Source of the DNA: an uncultured Kiloniellaceae bacterium | GTDB taxonomy: Bacteria; Pseudomonadota; Alphaproteobacteria; Kiloniellales; Kiloniellaceae | Assembly (NCBI GenBank): GCA_947493695.1 | Contig: CANLSF010000001.1 | Span: 1,178,001 to 1,242,000, forward strand | Length of the DNA stretch: 64,000 nucleotides | Reading direction: 5' to 3' | In this document: piece after piece, positions 24,604 through 33,042 of the stretch | How positions within the stretch are numbered: position 1 is the stretch's first letter | How the letters are laid out: each line of letters opens with the position of its first letter | The notes under the pieces: generated by a model | Database searches by the model: none | What the model saw: only the letters and a program-made list of their open reading frames with translations | Told to the model about the DNA's origin: nothing | Program-made: the position numbers and the translations under genes

Positions 24604-25042
24604 CGTCCCAGTCCTCTACAACGAAGCTTGCCGGATCCTTTAAGTGGACGAAATGCAGAGCGTCGAACCCTTCATCCTTTATCGGCATGACCAGCTTCGC
24701 ATAAGTGCCGCGAACACCTTTTTCAGGTATGCATTCATCGCTTTCACGCATTTCGTTTCTGCGTAACAAGTCGTTAAGTATGGATTGAAAATAATAGCCC
24801 GTAACGCGGAAGCCAGCTTGCCGCGCCGGCTCGATATAACGGGCTCGGTCTTCCGCTGTGGGGTTCGTATTGTCGATCACCAACGCTTGGCGGGTCTGCA
24901 AACAGGTTTCGAAGAGGCGTTTTTCACGGTGCCGGGTTTTCAGCATATCAAGATTGATGCGAACATGTGTCCGGAAAAACCGTTCTTTAAAGAAGGTGGA
25001 TTTGCCGCTTGCTTGCGCACCTATAAAAATAACCGCTTCCAT
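24593..25042 (-). CDS. Polynucleotide-kinase-like P-loop ATPase coupled to the Thg1-like gene
   Basis: A 149-residue single-domain P-loop protein. Walker A is GAQASGKST (residues 8-16). Asp32 in RINLDMLKTR sits where T4 polynucleotide kinase has its catalytic Asp35. VIDNTNPTAEDRARYI (about 55-70) resembles the acceptor-site strand of that kinase, and a basic lid region (LLRRNEMRESDE) follows near 112. The best reading is a 5'-OH polynucleotide kinase that phosphorylates RNA ends; a zeta-toxin-like or other small-molecule kinase is possible. It overlaps the Thg1-like gene by 11 bases, so both are translated together. It begins 33 bases after the LysR gene and may be read through from it. Confidence 0.8.
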   Translation of the reverse strand: MEAVIFIGAQASGKSTFFKERFFRTHVRINLDMLKTRHREKRLFETCLQTRQALVIDNTNPTAEDRARYIEPARQAGFRVTGYYFQSILNDLLRRNEMRESDECIPEKGVRGTYAKLVMPIKDEGFDALHFVHLKDPASFVVEDWDDEI

Positions 25043-25075
25043 GAATCTACCTGATTTCTCATATGTTTGATCAGT

Positions 25076-25942
25076 TTAGACCTCCAGCAGATCGAATACA
25101 GCCTTAATCGTGCGCTGCGGGGCGCATTCGGAGAGGCAAACCAGATGTTCGGGAACCCGCACGTCCGCATCTGAAATCGGCAGGACGTGGATGGTGCTAT
25201 CCAGGATCAGCTCCGCTTCGGATACAACGCCGATGCCCAAACCTTCAACCACCGCGGCCCGAACAGCTTCCCGGCTGCCGATTTCGAAGACGTCCTTTAA
25301 CGCCATCCCAGCGTCGTTGACCGCGGCCTCAAACACGGCGCGGGTGGTCGAGCCTTGCTCTCTCAGAATGACTCTAGCGCCAGCGAGTTGCTTGAGGGTG
25401 ACGCTCTTTCGCTTTGCCCACTTGTGCGCGCTCGGGACAAAGGCAACCAGCCGGTCGGCGATCACCAGGCGTGAGATCAACCGTGGGTCATTTTCTGGAG
25501 GCGGTGGAATGATTGCGACATCGATGCGACGCGCCATCAGATCGGCAAGGGTGTCGCGGGAATTGCCGAAGTTCATCGAGATTTCGATACCGGGATAACG
25601 CTCCTGATATCGCGCGACCAGCGGCAGGGCATGATAAGGCGAATCTGCACCGATCCGAAGGAATCCCGCCTTCAGGCTGCGGGTCTCGGAGAGCAGAAGT
25701 TCTGCCTCGGCCTCCAGGCGGAATTGCTTTTGGGTAATGGCGTGAAGCTGCCGGCCAAGCGGGGTGATCTCGATCCCCCGACCGGCCGGAACGAAGAGCT
25801 CCACATCGTAGTGGGCTTCCAGCGTCTTGACCTGCGAAGAGAGCGTGGGCTGGGAAACATTGAGCGCTGCGGCAGCACGGGTGTAGCTGCCATGGCTGGC
25901 GACGGCATGAAAGGCCCGTATCTGGGAATAAATTATAGGCAT
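25076..25942 (-). CDS. LysR-family regulator of 2-aminoethylphosphonate catabolism
   Basis: A 288-residue LysR protein. The N-terminal helix-turn-helix covers 1-60 (AVASHGSYTRAAAALNVSQPTLSSQVKTLE), and the effector-binding domain runs from about 90 to 285. It is divergent from phnW, the usual place for the AEP-responsive LysR regulator, and probably activates phnW-phnA-phnY in response to 2-aminoethylphosphonate or phosphonoacetaldehyde. The 98-base intergenic region is AT-rich with a T-N11-A type stretch. A smaller LysR size and good start (ATG at 25942) agree with the family. Confidence 0.85.
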   Translation of the reverse strand: MPIIYSQIRAFHAVASHGSYTRAAAALNVSQPTLSSQVKTLEAHYDVELFVPAGRGIEITPLGRQLHAITQKQFRLEAEAELLLSETRSLKAGFLRIGADSPYHALPLVARYQERYPGIEISMNFGNSRDTLADLMARRIDVAIIPPPPENDPRLISRLVIADRLVAFVPSAHKWAKRKSVTLKQLAGARVILREQGSTTRAVFEAAVNDAGMALKDVFEIGSREAVRAAVVEGLGIGVVSEAELILDSTIHVLPISDADVRVPEHLVCLSECAPQRTIKAVFDLLEV

Positions 25943-26040
25943 GAGCTATATTATATATCGAAAACATCGATTTTACATATGAAACTTGACTGGCGTAATC
26001 TGACCGCGGTTTGAATGGAAAGAAGCGGGGAATAGAGGGC
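25943..26040. promoter_or_regulatory. LysR-phnW divergent control region
   Basis: The AT-rich 98-base interval contains TATATTATATAT (near 25946-25957) followed by TCGAAAACATCGA (25958-25970), a dyad with TCGA ends. Such dyads between a LysR gene and its target are the normal binding position. No single promoter hexamer pair stands out. Confidence 0.35.
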
Positions 26041-27219
26041 ATGGCTGCTGAATACGACGTTCTGGCGCGTGCCGGGAGGACCGGCGAGAATCATGAGTTC
26101 CTTCTGACGCCCGGTCCTCTGACCACATCCAAGGCCGTGAAGGCGGCGATGCAACGTGACTGGGGGTCCTGGGATCAACCTTTTATCGACCTGACAACCG
26201 GTATCTGCGAAAGCCTGAGTGGCATGGCTGGCGGTGGTGACGATTTTGTCTGCGTACCCATTCAGGGCAGCGGAACCTTCGCAGTCGAGGCTATGCTGGG
26301 AACCATGGTGCCGCGCAATGGCCACTGTGCGGTGCTGGTCAACGGTGCCTATGGTGAGCGGATCGTTAAGATCTTCGATGCGATGGAACGCTGTTGCACG
26401 GTTTTGCGCAGCCCGGAAACCGACGCCTACGACGTTGCGGCTCTTGAGCAGGCCCTGATCGAAGATAGCAGCATCACGCACGTCGCCGCGGTGCATTGTG
26501 AAACCACCAGTGGTGTTCTGAACCCCCTGGATGCGATCGCCGTCACCACAGCGCGCCATGGCCGTTCGCTCCTTGTGGACGCGATGAGTTCCTTCGCTGC
26601 CTTGCCGATCGATGTTTATGCGCTGCCCTGCGATGGCTTGGTTTCTTCCGCCAACAAGTGCATTCAGGGTGTGCCGGGTATGGGTTTCGCAATCCTGCGC
26701 AGAAGCGCTCTGGCCGCGACGAAGGGAAACGCCCATTCGCTGTCCCTGGATCTGCATGACCAGTGGAGCTATATGGAGAAGTCCGGGCGTTGGCGCTTTA
26801 CGCCGCCGACACACGCCGCCGCCGCTTTGGCAGCCGCCATTGAAGAACACGCCAACGAAGGGGGTGTCGGCGGGCGCGGTGGGCGTTACGCCAGCAATCA
26901 CCTGGTACTGGTGCGGGGTATGCGGGAGATTGGATTTGAAACTTTGCTGGCCGATGCTATTCAGTCGCCGATTATCACGGCCTTTCTGGAGCCCGCGGAT
27001 CCGCGCTTCAGCTTCCAGAAATTTTACGATCTACTGGCCCGGCGGGGCTTTGTAATCTATCCCGGAAAGCTGACGGTGGCGCCGACATTCCGGATCGGCA
27101 CGATCGGCGCGATTGAAGCCCAGGACATCAGAGGACTCTTGGAGGCCGTAAAGGCCGTTCTCGAGGAAATGGGTGTGCGCGACGCTTCTCCGGCGCGAGA
27201 GACCACAGCCGCACAATAG
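26041..27219 (+). CDS. phnW: 2-aminoethylphosphonate--pyruvate transaminase
   Basis: A 392-residue PLP enzyme that converts 2-aminoethylphosphonate and pyruvate to phosphonoacetaldehyde and alanine. I start at the ATG at 26041; a TTG at 26011 would add a basic leader. Motifs include EFLLTPGPLTTSKAVK at 19-34 (ligand phosphonate contacts), CEN-type VHCETTSGVLNPLDA near 150 and the PLP lysine in SSANKCIQGVPG near 195. C-terminal RIGTIGAIEA is also typical. It heads the phnW-phnA-phnY cluster and is followed after 40 bases by phnA. Confidence 0.93.
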   Translation: MAAEYDVLARAGRTGENHEFLLTPGPLTTSKAVKAAMQRDWGSWDQPFIDLTTGICESLSGMAGGGDDFVCVPIQGSGTFAVEAMLGTMVPRNGHCAVLVNGAYGERIVKIFDAMERCCTVLRSPETDAYDVAALEQALIEDSSITHVAAVHCETTSGVLNPLDAIAVTTARHGRSLLVDAMSSFAALPIDVYALPCDGLVSSANKCIQGVPGMGFAILRRSALAATKGNAHSLSLDLHDQWSYMEKSGRWRFTPPTHAAAALAAAIEEHANEGGVGGRGGRYASNHLVLVRGMREIGFETLLADAIQSPIITAFLEPADPRFSFQKFYDLLARRGFVIYPGKLTVAPTFRIGTIGAIEAQDIRGLLEAVKAVLEEMGVRDASPARETTAAQ

Positions 27220-27259
27220 ACTTCGAGCCAGTGTTTGGCGATGCATTAAGGACGAGAGT

Positions 27260-28516
27260 ATGAACCGCAAGATTACCGTCAACGATCGCAGCTACGACTG
27301 GCCGGCGCAGCCGGTCGTTGTCGTATGTATCGATGGCTCGGAACCCGCGTACATTGAAGCCGCTGTTGCGGATGGCGTCATGCCTTTTACCGCAAAAATG
27401 CTGGCCCAGGGGGCTGATTTGCGGGCGAACTGCGTCGTGCCCAGCTTCACCAATCCCAACAATCTCTCGATCGTTACCGGGCAGCCACCTGCGATCCATG
27501 GTATTTCCGGAAACTATTTCCTCGATCCGGACAGCGGCGAGGAAGTGATGATGAACGATCCGAAATTCCTGCGCGCGCCGACGATCTTCAAGGCCTTCCA
27601 GGAGGAGGGGGCGAAGATCGCGATCATCACCGCGAAGGACAAACTTCGCCGCTTGCTCGGTCATGGTCTGACGCTTGGCGCGGAAGGGGCCACCTGTTTT
27701 TCCTCGGAAAAATCCGATCAGGCCACTGAGAGTGAGAACGGGATCTCCGGCGTCGTAGAGATGGTCGGAATGCCGGTTCCGGATGTGTACTCCGCGGAAC
27801 TTTCCGAGTTTGTTTTCGCGGCAGGCGTTAAGCTTATGGCCCGCGATCGTCCAGATTTGATGTATCTTTCCACCACTGACTATGTGCAGCACAAGCACGC
27901 CCCGGGAACGCCGGGCGCAAACGCTTTTTACGCCATGATGGATGGCTATTGGGCCCAGCTCGATGCTATGGGGTGTGTGCTGTCGCTGACCGCGGATCAC
28001 GGTATGAACGCGAAACACGGGTCCGATGGCGCACCTTCGGTGATCTATCTGCAGGATCTCTTGGATGATTGGTTGGGCAGGTCGGCGGCTCGCGTGGTTC
28101 TACCGATCACCGACCCCTACGTGGTTCACCATGGGGCGCTGGGTTCTTTCGCCACGGTTTATCTGCCGGACTCCGCTGACGCCGCCGCCTTGATTGAAAA
28201 GCTCTCCGCTGTTGAGGGTATCGAATATGTAGCCGGGAATGCCGAGGCCTGTGCGCGTTTCGAATTGCCGCAGGATCGGATCGGTGATCTGGTTGTGGTT
28301 TCCACGCGTCAGGTCGTTCTGGGAACGAACGAGTCCGGTCATGATCTTTCCGGCCTGGAAGTGCCTTTGCGCTCTCACGGTGGCGTGTCTGAGCAAACGG
28401 TACCCCTGATGGTCAATCGGCCGGTGCAGGGGATTACGGAACGAACGCTCAGGAATTTCGACGCTTTTGATGTCGCCCTGAACCACACGCTTGAGGTTCG
28501 CAGCGCAGCTCAGTAA
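27260..28516 (+). CDS. phnA: Phosphonoacetate hydrolase
   Basis: A 418-residue alkaline-phosphatase-superfamily enzyme that splits phosphonoacetate into acetate and phosphate. I place the start at 27260 (MNRKITVNDRSYDWPA) because AAGGA lies nine bases upstream; the frame also extends back to 27173 within phnW but that is spurious. Zinc and catalytic positions are visible: CIDGSEP near 24, the Thr nucleophile in VPSFTNPNN near 62, TTDYVQHKHAPG near 205, LTADHGMNAKH near 243 and LRSHGGVSEQ near 370. It is the last step of the PhnW-PhnY-PhnA route. The name is shared with an unrelated Escherichia coli gene. Confidence 0.92.
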   Translation: MNRKITVNDRSYDWPAQPVVVVCIDGSEPAYIEAAVADGVMPFTAKMLAQGADLRANCVVPSFTNPNNLSIVTGQPPAIHGISGNYFLDPDSGEEVMMNDPKFLRAPTIFKAFQEEGAKIAIITAKDKLRRLLGHGLTLGAEGATCFSSEKSDQATESENGISGVVEMVGMPVPDVYSAELSEFVFAAGVKLMARDRPDLMYLSTTDYVQHKHAPGTPGANAFYAMMDGYWAQLDAMGCVLSLTADHGMNAKHGSDGAPSVIYLQDLLDDWLGRSAARVVLPITDPYVVHHGALGSFATVYLPDSADAAALIEKLSAVEGIEYVAGNAEACARFELPQDRIGDLVVVSTRQVVLGTNESGHDLSGLEVPLRSHGGVSEQTVPLMVNRPVQGITERTLRNFDAFDVALNHTLEVRSAAQ

Positions 28517-28601
28517 AGAAACGATGCTCCGCAGCGGGGCGTTCAAGGGAATTTGATACGTTGCGGCGGGCCAACTGCCGCATTACTTGGGAACTTAAGA
28601 A

Positions 28602-30065
28602 ATGAGTCTTGCCGAAGATATGGCTGGTAAGCCGCGCCACGAAATGATGCGTATCGCCGGGTGTAAAGTCGACGCCGATGGTGTGATCGAAGTCCGCTAC
28701 CCCTACACCAACCAGGTGATCGGAACCGTGCCCCGGGGAACCGCGGCCCATGCGCGTGAAGCCTTCGAGATTGCGGGCGCCTATACGCCGACGCTGACCC
28801 GCTACGAACGGCAGCAGATCCTGTTCCGCACTGCGGAGATCATCCAGTCCCGTCGTGATGAGATTTCCGATCTGATTTCTCTTGAGCTCGGCCTGTCGAA
28901 AAAAGACTCACTCTATGAGGTCGGCCGCGCCTATGACGTCTACACCCTGACCGCGCAGCTCTGCATCCGCGATGATGGCGAGATCTATTCCTGCGATGTC
29001 AGCCCGCAAGGCAAGGCGCGCCGGATCTACACCATGCGCGAACCCTTAAAGGCGATCAGTGCGATCACGCCCTTCAATCATCCGCTGAATATGATTTCCC
29101 ACAAGATCGCACCTGCGGTTGCGACCAACAACTGTATTGTCTGCAAGCCGACGGATCTGACGCCCATGACGGCGTTGATCCTGGCGGACATTCTTTACGA
29201 GGCAGGCTTACCGCATGAGATGCTATCCGTGCTTACAGGTATGCCCGAAGATCTGGGTGATGAGTTCATTACTAATGACAACATTGAGCTCGTCACTTTC
29301 ACCGGTGGTGTGCCGGTCGGTAAGCTGATTGCGAACCGCGCAGGCTACCGGCGGACGGTTCTGGAATTGGGCGGCAACGACCCTCTGATCATTCTGAATG
29401 ATCTCTCGGACGATGATCTGGCCAAAGCCGCCGATCTTGCAGTGGCCGGTGCGACCAAGAACTCGGGCCAGCGTTGCACGGCGGTCAAGCGGATCCTGGT
29501 TCAGGAGGATGTGGCGGAACGCTTCGTGCCGCTGGTTGAAGAGCGGGCCCGGAAGATCGTTTTCGGCGATCCCTTTGATCCCAAAACCGATCTTGGTACT
29601 GTCGTCCATGAGGAAGCGGCGAAGCTCTTCGAGGCCCGAGTGCACAAAGCTGCGGAAGCCGGAGCGGAAATACTGTACAATCCCGGACGCCAGGGCGCAC
29701 TTCTACCGCCGATCGTAATCGATAAGGTCGATCATGCGTCCGAACTGGTGCTCGAAGAAACCTTCGGTCCGGTCATCCCGATTGTGCGGGTTCCGAATGA
29801 CGATGCCGAGGTGATGCGGATATCCAATTCGACGGCGTTCGGACTCTCGGCGGGTGTCTGTACAAACCGGCTTGATCGGATAACGGCGTTCGTGAACGGC
29901 TTGAATGTCGGCACGGTCAATATCTGGGAAGTGCCGGGATATCGAATCGAAATGTCGCCTTTCGGTGGTATTAAGGATTCTGGTTTAGGCTATAAGGAGG
30001 GCGTGCTCGAAGCGATGAAGAGCTTCTCCAACATTAAAACCTACTCGCTGCCCTGGCCTGGCTGA
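28602..30065 (+). CDS. phnY: Phosphonoacetaldehyde dehydrogenase
   Basis: A 487-residue aldehyde dehydrogenase. It has the ALDH fold motifs [15 protein letters not shown] (about 150-165), [12 protein letters not shown] (NAD site), the glutamate in [10 protein letters not shown] and the catalytic cysteine in [11 protein letters not shown] near residue 291. In a phnW-phnA-phnY context it oxidises phosphonoacetaldehyde to phosphonoacetate with NAD. It begins 85 bases after phnA and ends 35 bases before the phosphate symporter gene. The name phnY is also used for an unrelated oxygenase; the ALDH meaning is intended. Confidence 0.9.
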   Translation: MSLAEDMAGKPRHEMMRIAGCKVDADGVIEVRYPYTNQVIGTVPRGTAAHAREAFEIAGAYTPTLTRYERQQILFRTAEIIQSRRDEISDLISLELGLSKKDSLYEVGRAYDVYTLTAQLCIRDDGEIYSCDVSPQGKARRIYTMREPLKAISAITPFNHPLNMISHKIAPAVATNNCIVCKPTDLTPMTALILADILYEAGLPHEMLSVLTGMPEDLGDEFITNDNIELVTFTGGVPVGKLIANRAGYRRTVLELGGNDPLIILNDLSDDDLAKAADLAVAGATKNSGQRCTAVKRILVQEDVAERFVPLVEERARKIVFGDPFDPKTDLGTVVHEEAAKLFEARVHKAAEAGAEILYNPGRQGALLPPIVIDKVDHASELVLEETFGPVIPIVRVPNDDAEVMRISNSTAFGLSAGVCTNRLDRITAFVNGLNVGTVNIWEVPGYRIEMSPFGGIKDSGLGYKEGVLEAMKSFSNIKTYSLPWPG

Positions 30066-30100
30066 GGCGCGATGGAAAGAAGTAAACGAAGGAACAAGGA

Positions 30101-31822
30101 TTGAGCGGTACAGAAGTTTTTTTGACGATTCTGGGGGGCGTGGCGCTGCTGCTTTGGGGCGCACGGATGATTCGCACGGGGATGACCCGTGCCTTCGGCA
30201 CCGAACTGCGAAGTGTTGTCGCCTCTTGCACAAGTAATAGAGTTTTTGCCGCCGGTGCGGGTACGGTCGTTGCCGCGCTTATTCAGAGTTCGACCGCAAC
30301 AGCGCTGATCGTGTGTTCTTTCGTCGGGCGTGGCGCTCTTGCCACGGCTCCGGCCCTCGCTGTGATGCTGGGGGCGGACCTGGGCTCCGCGGCGGCTGTG
30401 GTTGTCGTGGCCTCTGGAATCGCCGTGATCTGGCCCGTCTTTGCCTTCCTGGGTTACGTCATTCATGTGGCGGGCGAAAAGCGCAGCCCGCGCATCAAAC
30501 ATATTGGCCGTATTCTGATCGGTTTTGCGATGCTGCTGGTTGCCCTGAACATGGTCGGTGGTGCGTCGCGATCGCTCGGTGAAAGTGAAGTCATCGGCCA
30601 GATTTTGAATGCCATGGCCAGCGAGCCTTTCCTGGCGATTGTGGTCGGCGTGGTGCTGACCTGGATGGCCTACTCCAGCGTTGCGATCGTCCTGCTGGTG
30701 TCATCGCTTGCCGTTGCCGGGGCGTTCCCGCTGGAAGCCCTCATGACCATCGTTCTGGGCGTTAATCTTGGAGCAGCGCTGCCGGCTATCAGCGCGACGA
30801 TTGCCGAACCGGTTTCCGCACGCCGGGTGCCGCTTGGCAATCTGCTTTTCCGATTTATCGGCGTTGTCGCCTGCTGGATTGCTTTGCCATGGCTGGAGCC
30901 GGAGCTGGTGCGTCTCGTATCGGGTCCAGCCGAACAGGTGGTTGCGTTCCATGTGGCCTTCAACGCCGGTCTCTGTGTGCTATCGCTTGTTTTGATCGGG
31001 CCGATAGCGGCGCTGACGGAAAAGATTCTCCCCGAACCAAGTGTCGATGCGAGCGATAATGGACCGCGTCATCTCGATGAACACCTGCTCGAGACGCCTT
31101 CTTTGGCGTTGAGCAGTGCGACGCGCGAAACACTTCGGATGGGCGATATCATTGAGGATATGCTCGCCAAGACCATCCGGGTCTTCCGCGAAGACGATAA
31201 GGCCCTGCTTTCCGAAGTGGAAGCCCAGGAAGAGCAGATCGACCAGCTCTATGAAGCCGTGAAGCTCTATCTGATGCGCCTTTCCCGGGATGAGCTGGAT
31301 GACGACGAAAGCCGCCGCTCTATCGAGATCATTACCTTCACCACCAACCTGGAACATGTTGGTGACATCATCGATAAGAATCTGATGGAGCTGGCGGCCA
31401 AGAAGATCAAAGGCAAGCTGAGTTTTTCAGACCAGGGACTGTCCGAACTTGCCGATGTTCATGCGATGTTGATGGAGACGGTGCGTCTGTCGCTCAGCGT
31501 ATTCATTAATCCGGACCCGGGGCAGGCGCGCCTGCTGCTGGCGCGTAAGGATCAGTTCCGCAAGATGGAGCTGGAAGGGACGGAGTGGCACCTTGAAAGG
31601 CTGCGCTCGGGGATGATCGAGAGTATCGAGACCAGCAGTCTGCATCTGGACATGCTCCGCGACTTCAAACGCATCAATTCGCATCTGACCTCCGTGGCTT
31701 ACCCGATTTTGAGTCGGCGCGGCGAACTGCGCAGTTCGCGCCTGGTGAATAAAGAGCAAGCCGAGACTCTGCGGACAGGAAATGTCGAAGGAGCAGCAAG
31801 CATCGCTGAACCAAAAACTTAA
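30101..31822 (+). CDS. Na/phosphate cotransporter (NptA/PNaS family) with PhoU-like C-terminal domain
   Basis: A 573-residue membrane protein starting at a TTG, with AAGGA seven bases upstream. Two inverted transport repeats carry the family QSS motifs: IQSSTATALIVCSF near residue 67 and MAYSSVAIVLLVSSLAV near 190. Hydrophobic helices fill residues 1-320. The C-terminal 200 residues are helical and PhoU-like (EEQIDQLYEAVKLYLMRLSR; FTTNLEHVGDIIDKNLMELA). The gene sits inside the aminoethylphosphonate cluster, where the hydrolase releases a mole of phosphate per substrate; it may import phosphate or let excess out. Direction is not readable from sequence. Confidence 0.85.
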   Translation: MSGTEVFLTILGGVALLLWGARMIRTGMTRAFGTELRSVVASCTSNRVFAAGAGTVVAALIQSSTATALIVCSFVGRGALATAPALAVMLGADLGSAAAVVVVASGIAVIWPVFAFLGYVIHVAGEKRSPRIKHIGRILIGFAMLLVALNMVGGASRSLGESEVIGQILNAMASEPFLAIVVGVVLTWMAYSSVAIVLLVSSLAVAGAFPLEALMTIVLGVNLGAALPAISATIAEPVSARRVPLGNLLFRFIGVVACWIALPWLEPELVRLVSGPAEQVVAFHVAFNAGLCVLSLVLIGPIAALTEKILPEPSVDASDNGPRHLDEHLLETPSLALSSATRETLRMGDIIEDMLAKTIRVFREDDKALLSEVEAQEEQIDQLYEAVKLYLMRLSRDELDDDESRRSIEIITFTTNLEHVGDIIDKNLMELAAKKIKGKLSFSDQGLSELADVHAMLMETVRLSLSVFINPDPGQARLLLARKDQFRKMELEGTEWHLERLRSGMIESIETSSLHLDMLRDFKRINSHLTSVAYPILSRRGELRSSRLVNKEQAETLRTGNVEGAASIAEPKT

Positions 31823-31941
31823 GAATGTAGATTGAATGAAAGGGGGTCGGGGTTTTCCGATCCAACGAATGGAGGCCGAACCTCCGCGCAAGCACCATGA
31901 AGAAACGAGTTTAAATCGTGCAATGGACAGGGACGTAAAAA

Positions 31942-32973
31942 ATGAAAATTGATATCACAAAGTACATGACGACTGTTGCCACCTTCGCCCTTGCCGGCGG
32001 GTTGGCAGCGAATGCGGCAGCGGCGGAAACCTTGACCGTCTACACTGCCGTGGAAGCTGAAGATCTGGCGAAGTATGCTGCGGCATTTAACAGCCATCAT
32101 CCGGACATCGAAATCAAATGGGTCCGTGATTCAACGGGGATCGTGACGGCAAAGTTGCTGGCTGAAAAAGACAACCCGCAGGCCGATGTGGTTTGGGGAT
32201 TGGCGGGCACCAGCCTGATCCTGCTGAAGGGTGAAGGCATGCTTGAACCCTATGCGCCAAACGGTGTGAAGGAACTGGATCCGAAATTTGTCGATAGTGA
32301 AGTGCCGCCTTCCTGGGTTGGTATGGATGCCTGGGTGGCGTCGGTTTGCGTGAATATTCCTGAGGCCGAAGCGGCTGGATTGCCGATGCCTGCGTCCTGG
32401 AAAGATCTGACCAAGCCGGTCTACAAAGATCAGGTGATCATGCCGAATCCGGCCTCCTCGGGCACCGGGTTCCTGGATGTCTCATCCTGGCTGCAGATGT
32501 TCGGAGAAGAGGGTGGCTGGGCCTACATGGACGGCCTGCACGCAAACATCGCCCGTTACACCCATTCAGGCTCCAAGCCCTGCAAGCTGGCGGCGGCGGG
32601 TGAAATCCCCATCGGAATTTCCTTCGCTTTCCGTGGTGCCAAATCGAAGGCCGCCGGTGCGCCGCTTGAGATTGTCGTGCCTTCAGAAGGCGTAGGCTGG
32701 GATATGGAAGCCGCGGCCATCATCAAGGGCACGGATGCAATGGATTCAGCCAAGAAGCTGATGGACTTCATTGTGACCAAGGAAGCCAACGAGATGTACA
32801 ACGCCGGTTATGCGGTTGTTGCCTATCCCGGCGTGGCCAAACCGGTTGAGCATTTCCCGGAAGGTTTGGTCGACGCAATGATCGACAACGACTTCGATTT
32901 CGCGGCCAAGAACCGTAAGAGCATTCTGGCCGAGTGGCAGAAGCGTTACGATTCCAAATCCGAAGCGAAATAG
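31942..32973 (+). CDS. 2-aminoethylphosphonate ABC transporter substrate-binding protein
   Basis: A 343-residue periplasmic protein. The signal peptide ends near residue 28 (ALAGGLAANAAAA). The mature start ETLTVYTAVEAEDLAKY and WVRDSTGIVTAKLLAEKDNP match the iron/AEP-type (extracellular solute-binding family 1) group annotated as 2-aminoethylphosphonate-binding. PASSGTGFLDVSSWLQMFGE and EVVVPSEGVGW-like ligand segments are present. It is followed by its ATPase and permease genes and lies directly after the AEP catabolic genes, which supports the substrate. A 120-base upstream gap may hold its own promoter. Confidence 0.88.
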   Translation: MKIDITKYMTTVATFALAGGLAANAAAAETLTVYTAVEAEDLAKYAAAFNSHHPDIEIKWVRDSTGIVTAKLLAEKDNPQADVVWGLAGTSLILLKGEGMLEPYAPNGVKELDPKFVDSEVPPSWVGMDAWVASVCVNIPEAEAAGLPMPASWKDLTKPVYKDQVIMPNPASSGTGFLDVSSWLQMFGEEGGWAYMDGLHANIARYTHSGSKPCKLAAAGEIPIGISFAFRGAKSKAAGAPLEIVVPSEGVGWDMEAAAIIKGTDAMDSAKKLMDFIVTKEANEMYNAGYAVVAYPGVAKPVEHFPEGLVDAMIDNDFDFAAKNRKSILAEWQKRYDSKSEAK

Positions 32974-32985
32974 GTCCTTTCTCCG

Positions 32986-33030
32986 GACACGGCGGACCTC
33001 TAATGGGGTCCGCCGTGTCGAAAGTTTTTT
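32986..33030 (+). terminator. Intercistronic hairpin plus T-run after the AEP-binding protein gene
   Basis: A perfect 13-base stem (GACACGGCGGACC/GGTCCGCCGTGTC) with an 8-base loop is followed by GAAAG and six T residues. It sits 13 bases past the stop and 13 bases before the ATPase start, so it should act as a partial terminator or 3' stabiliser that keeps binding protein in excess over the membrane complex. Confidence 0.7.
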
Positions 33031-33042
33031 GAGAGGACTGTT

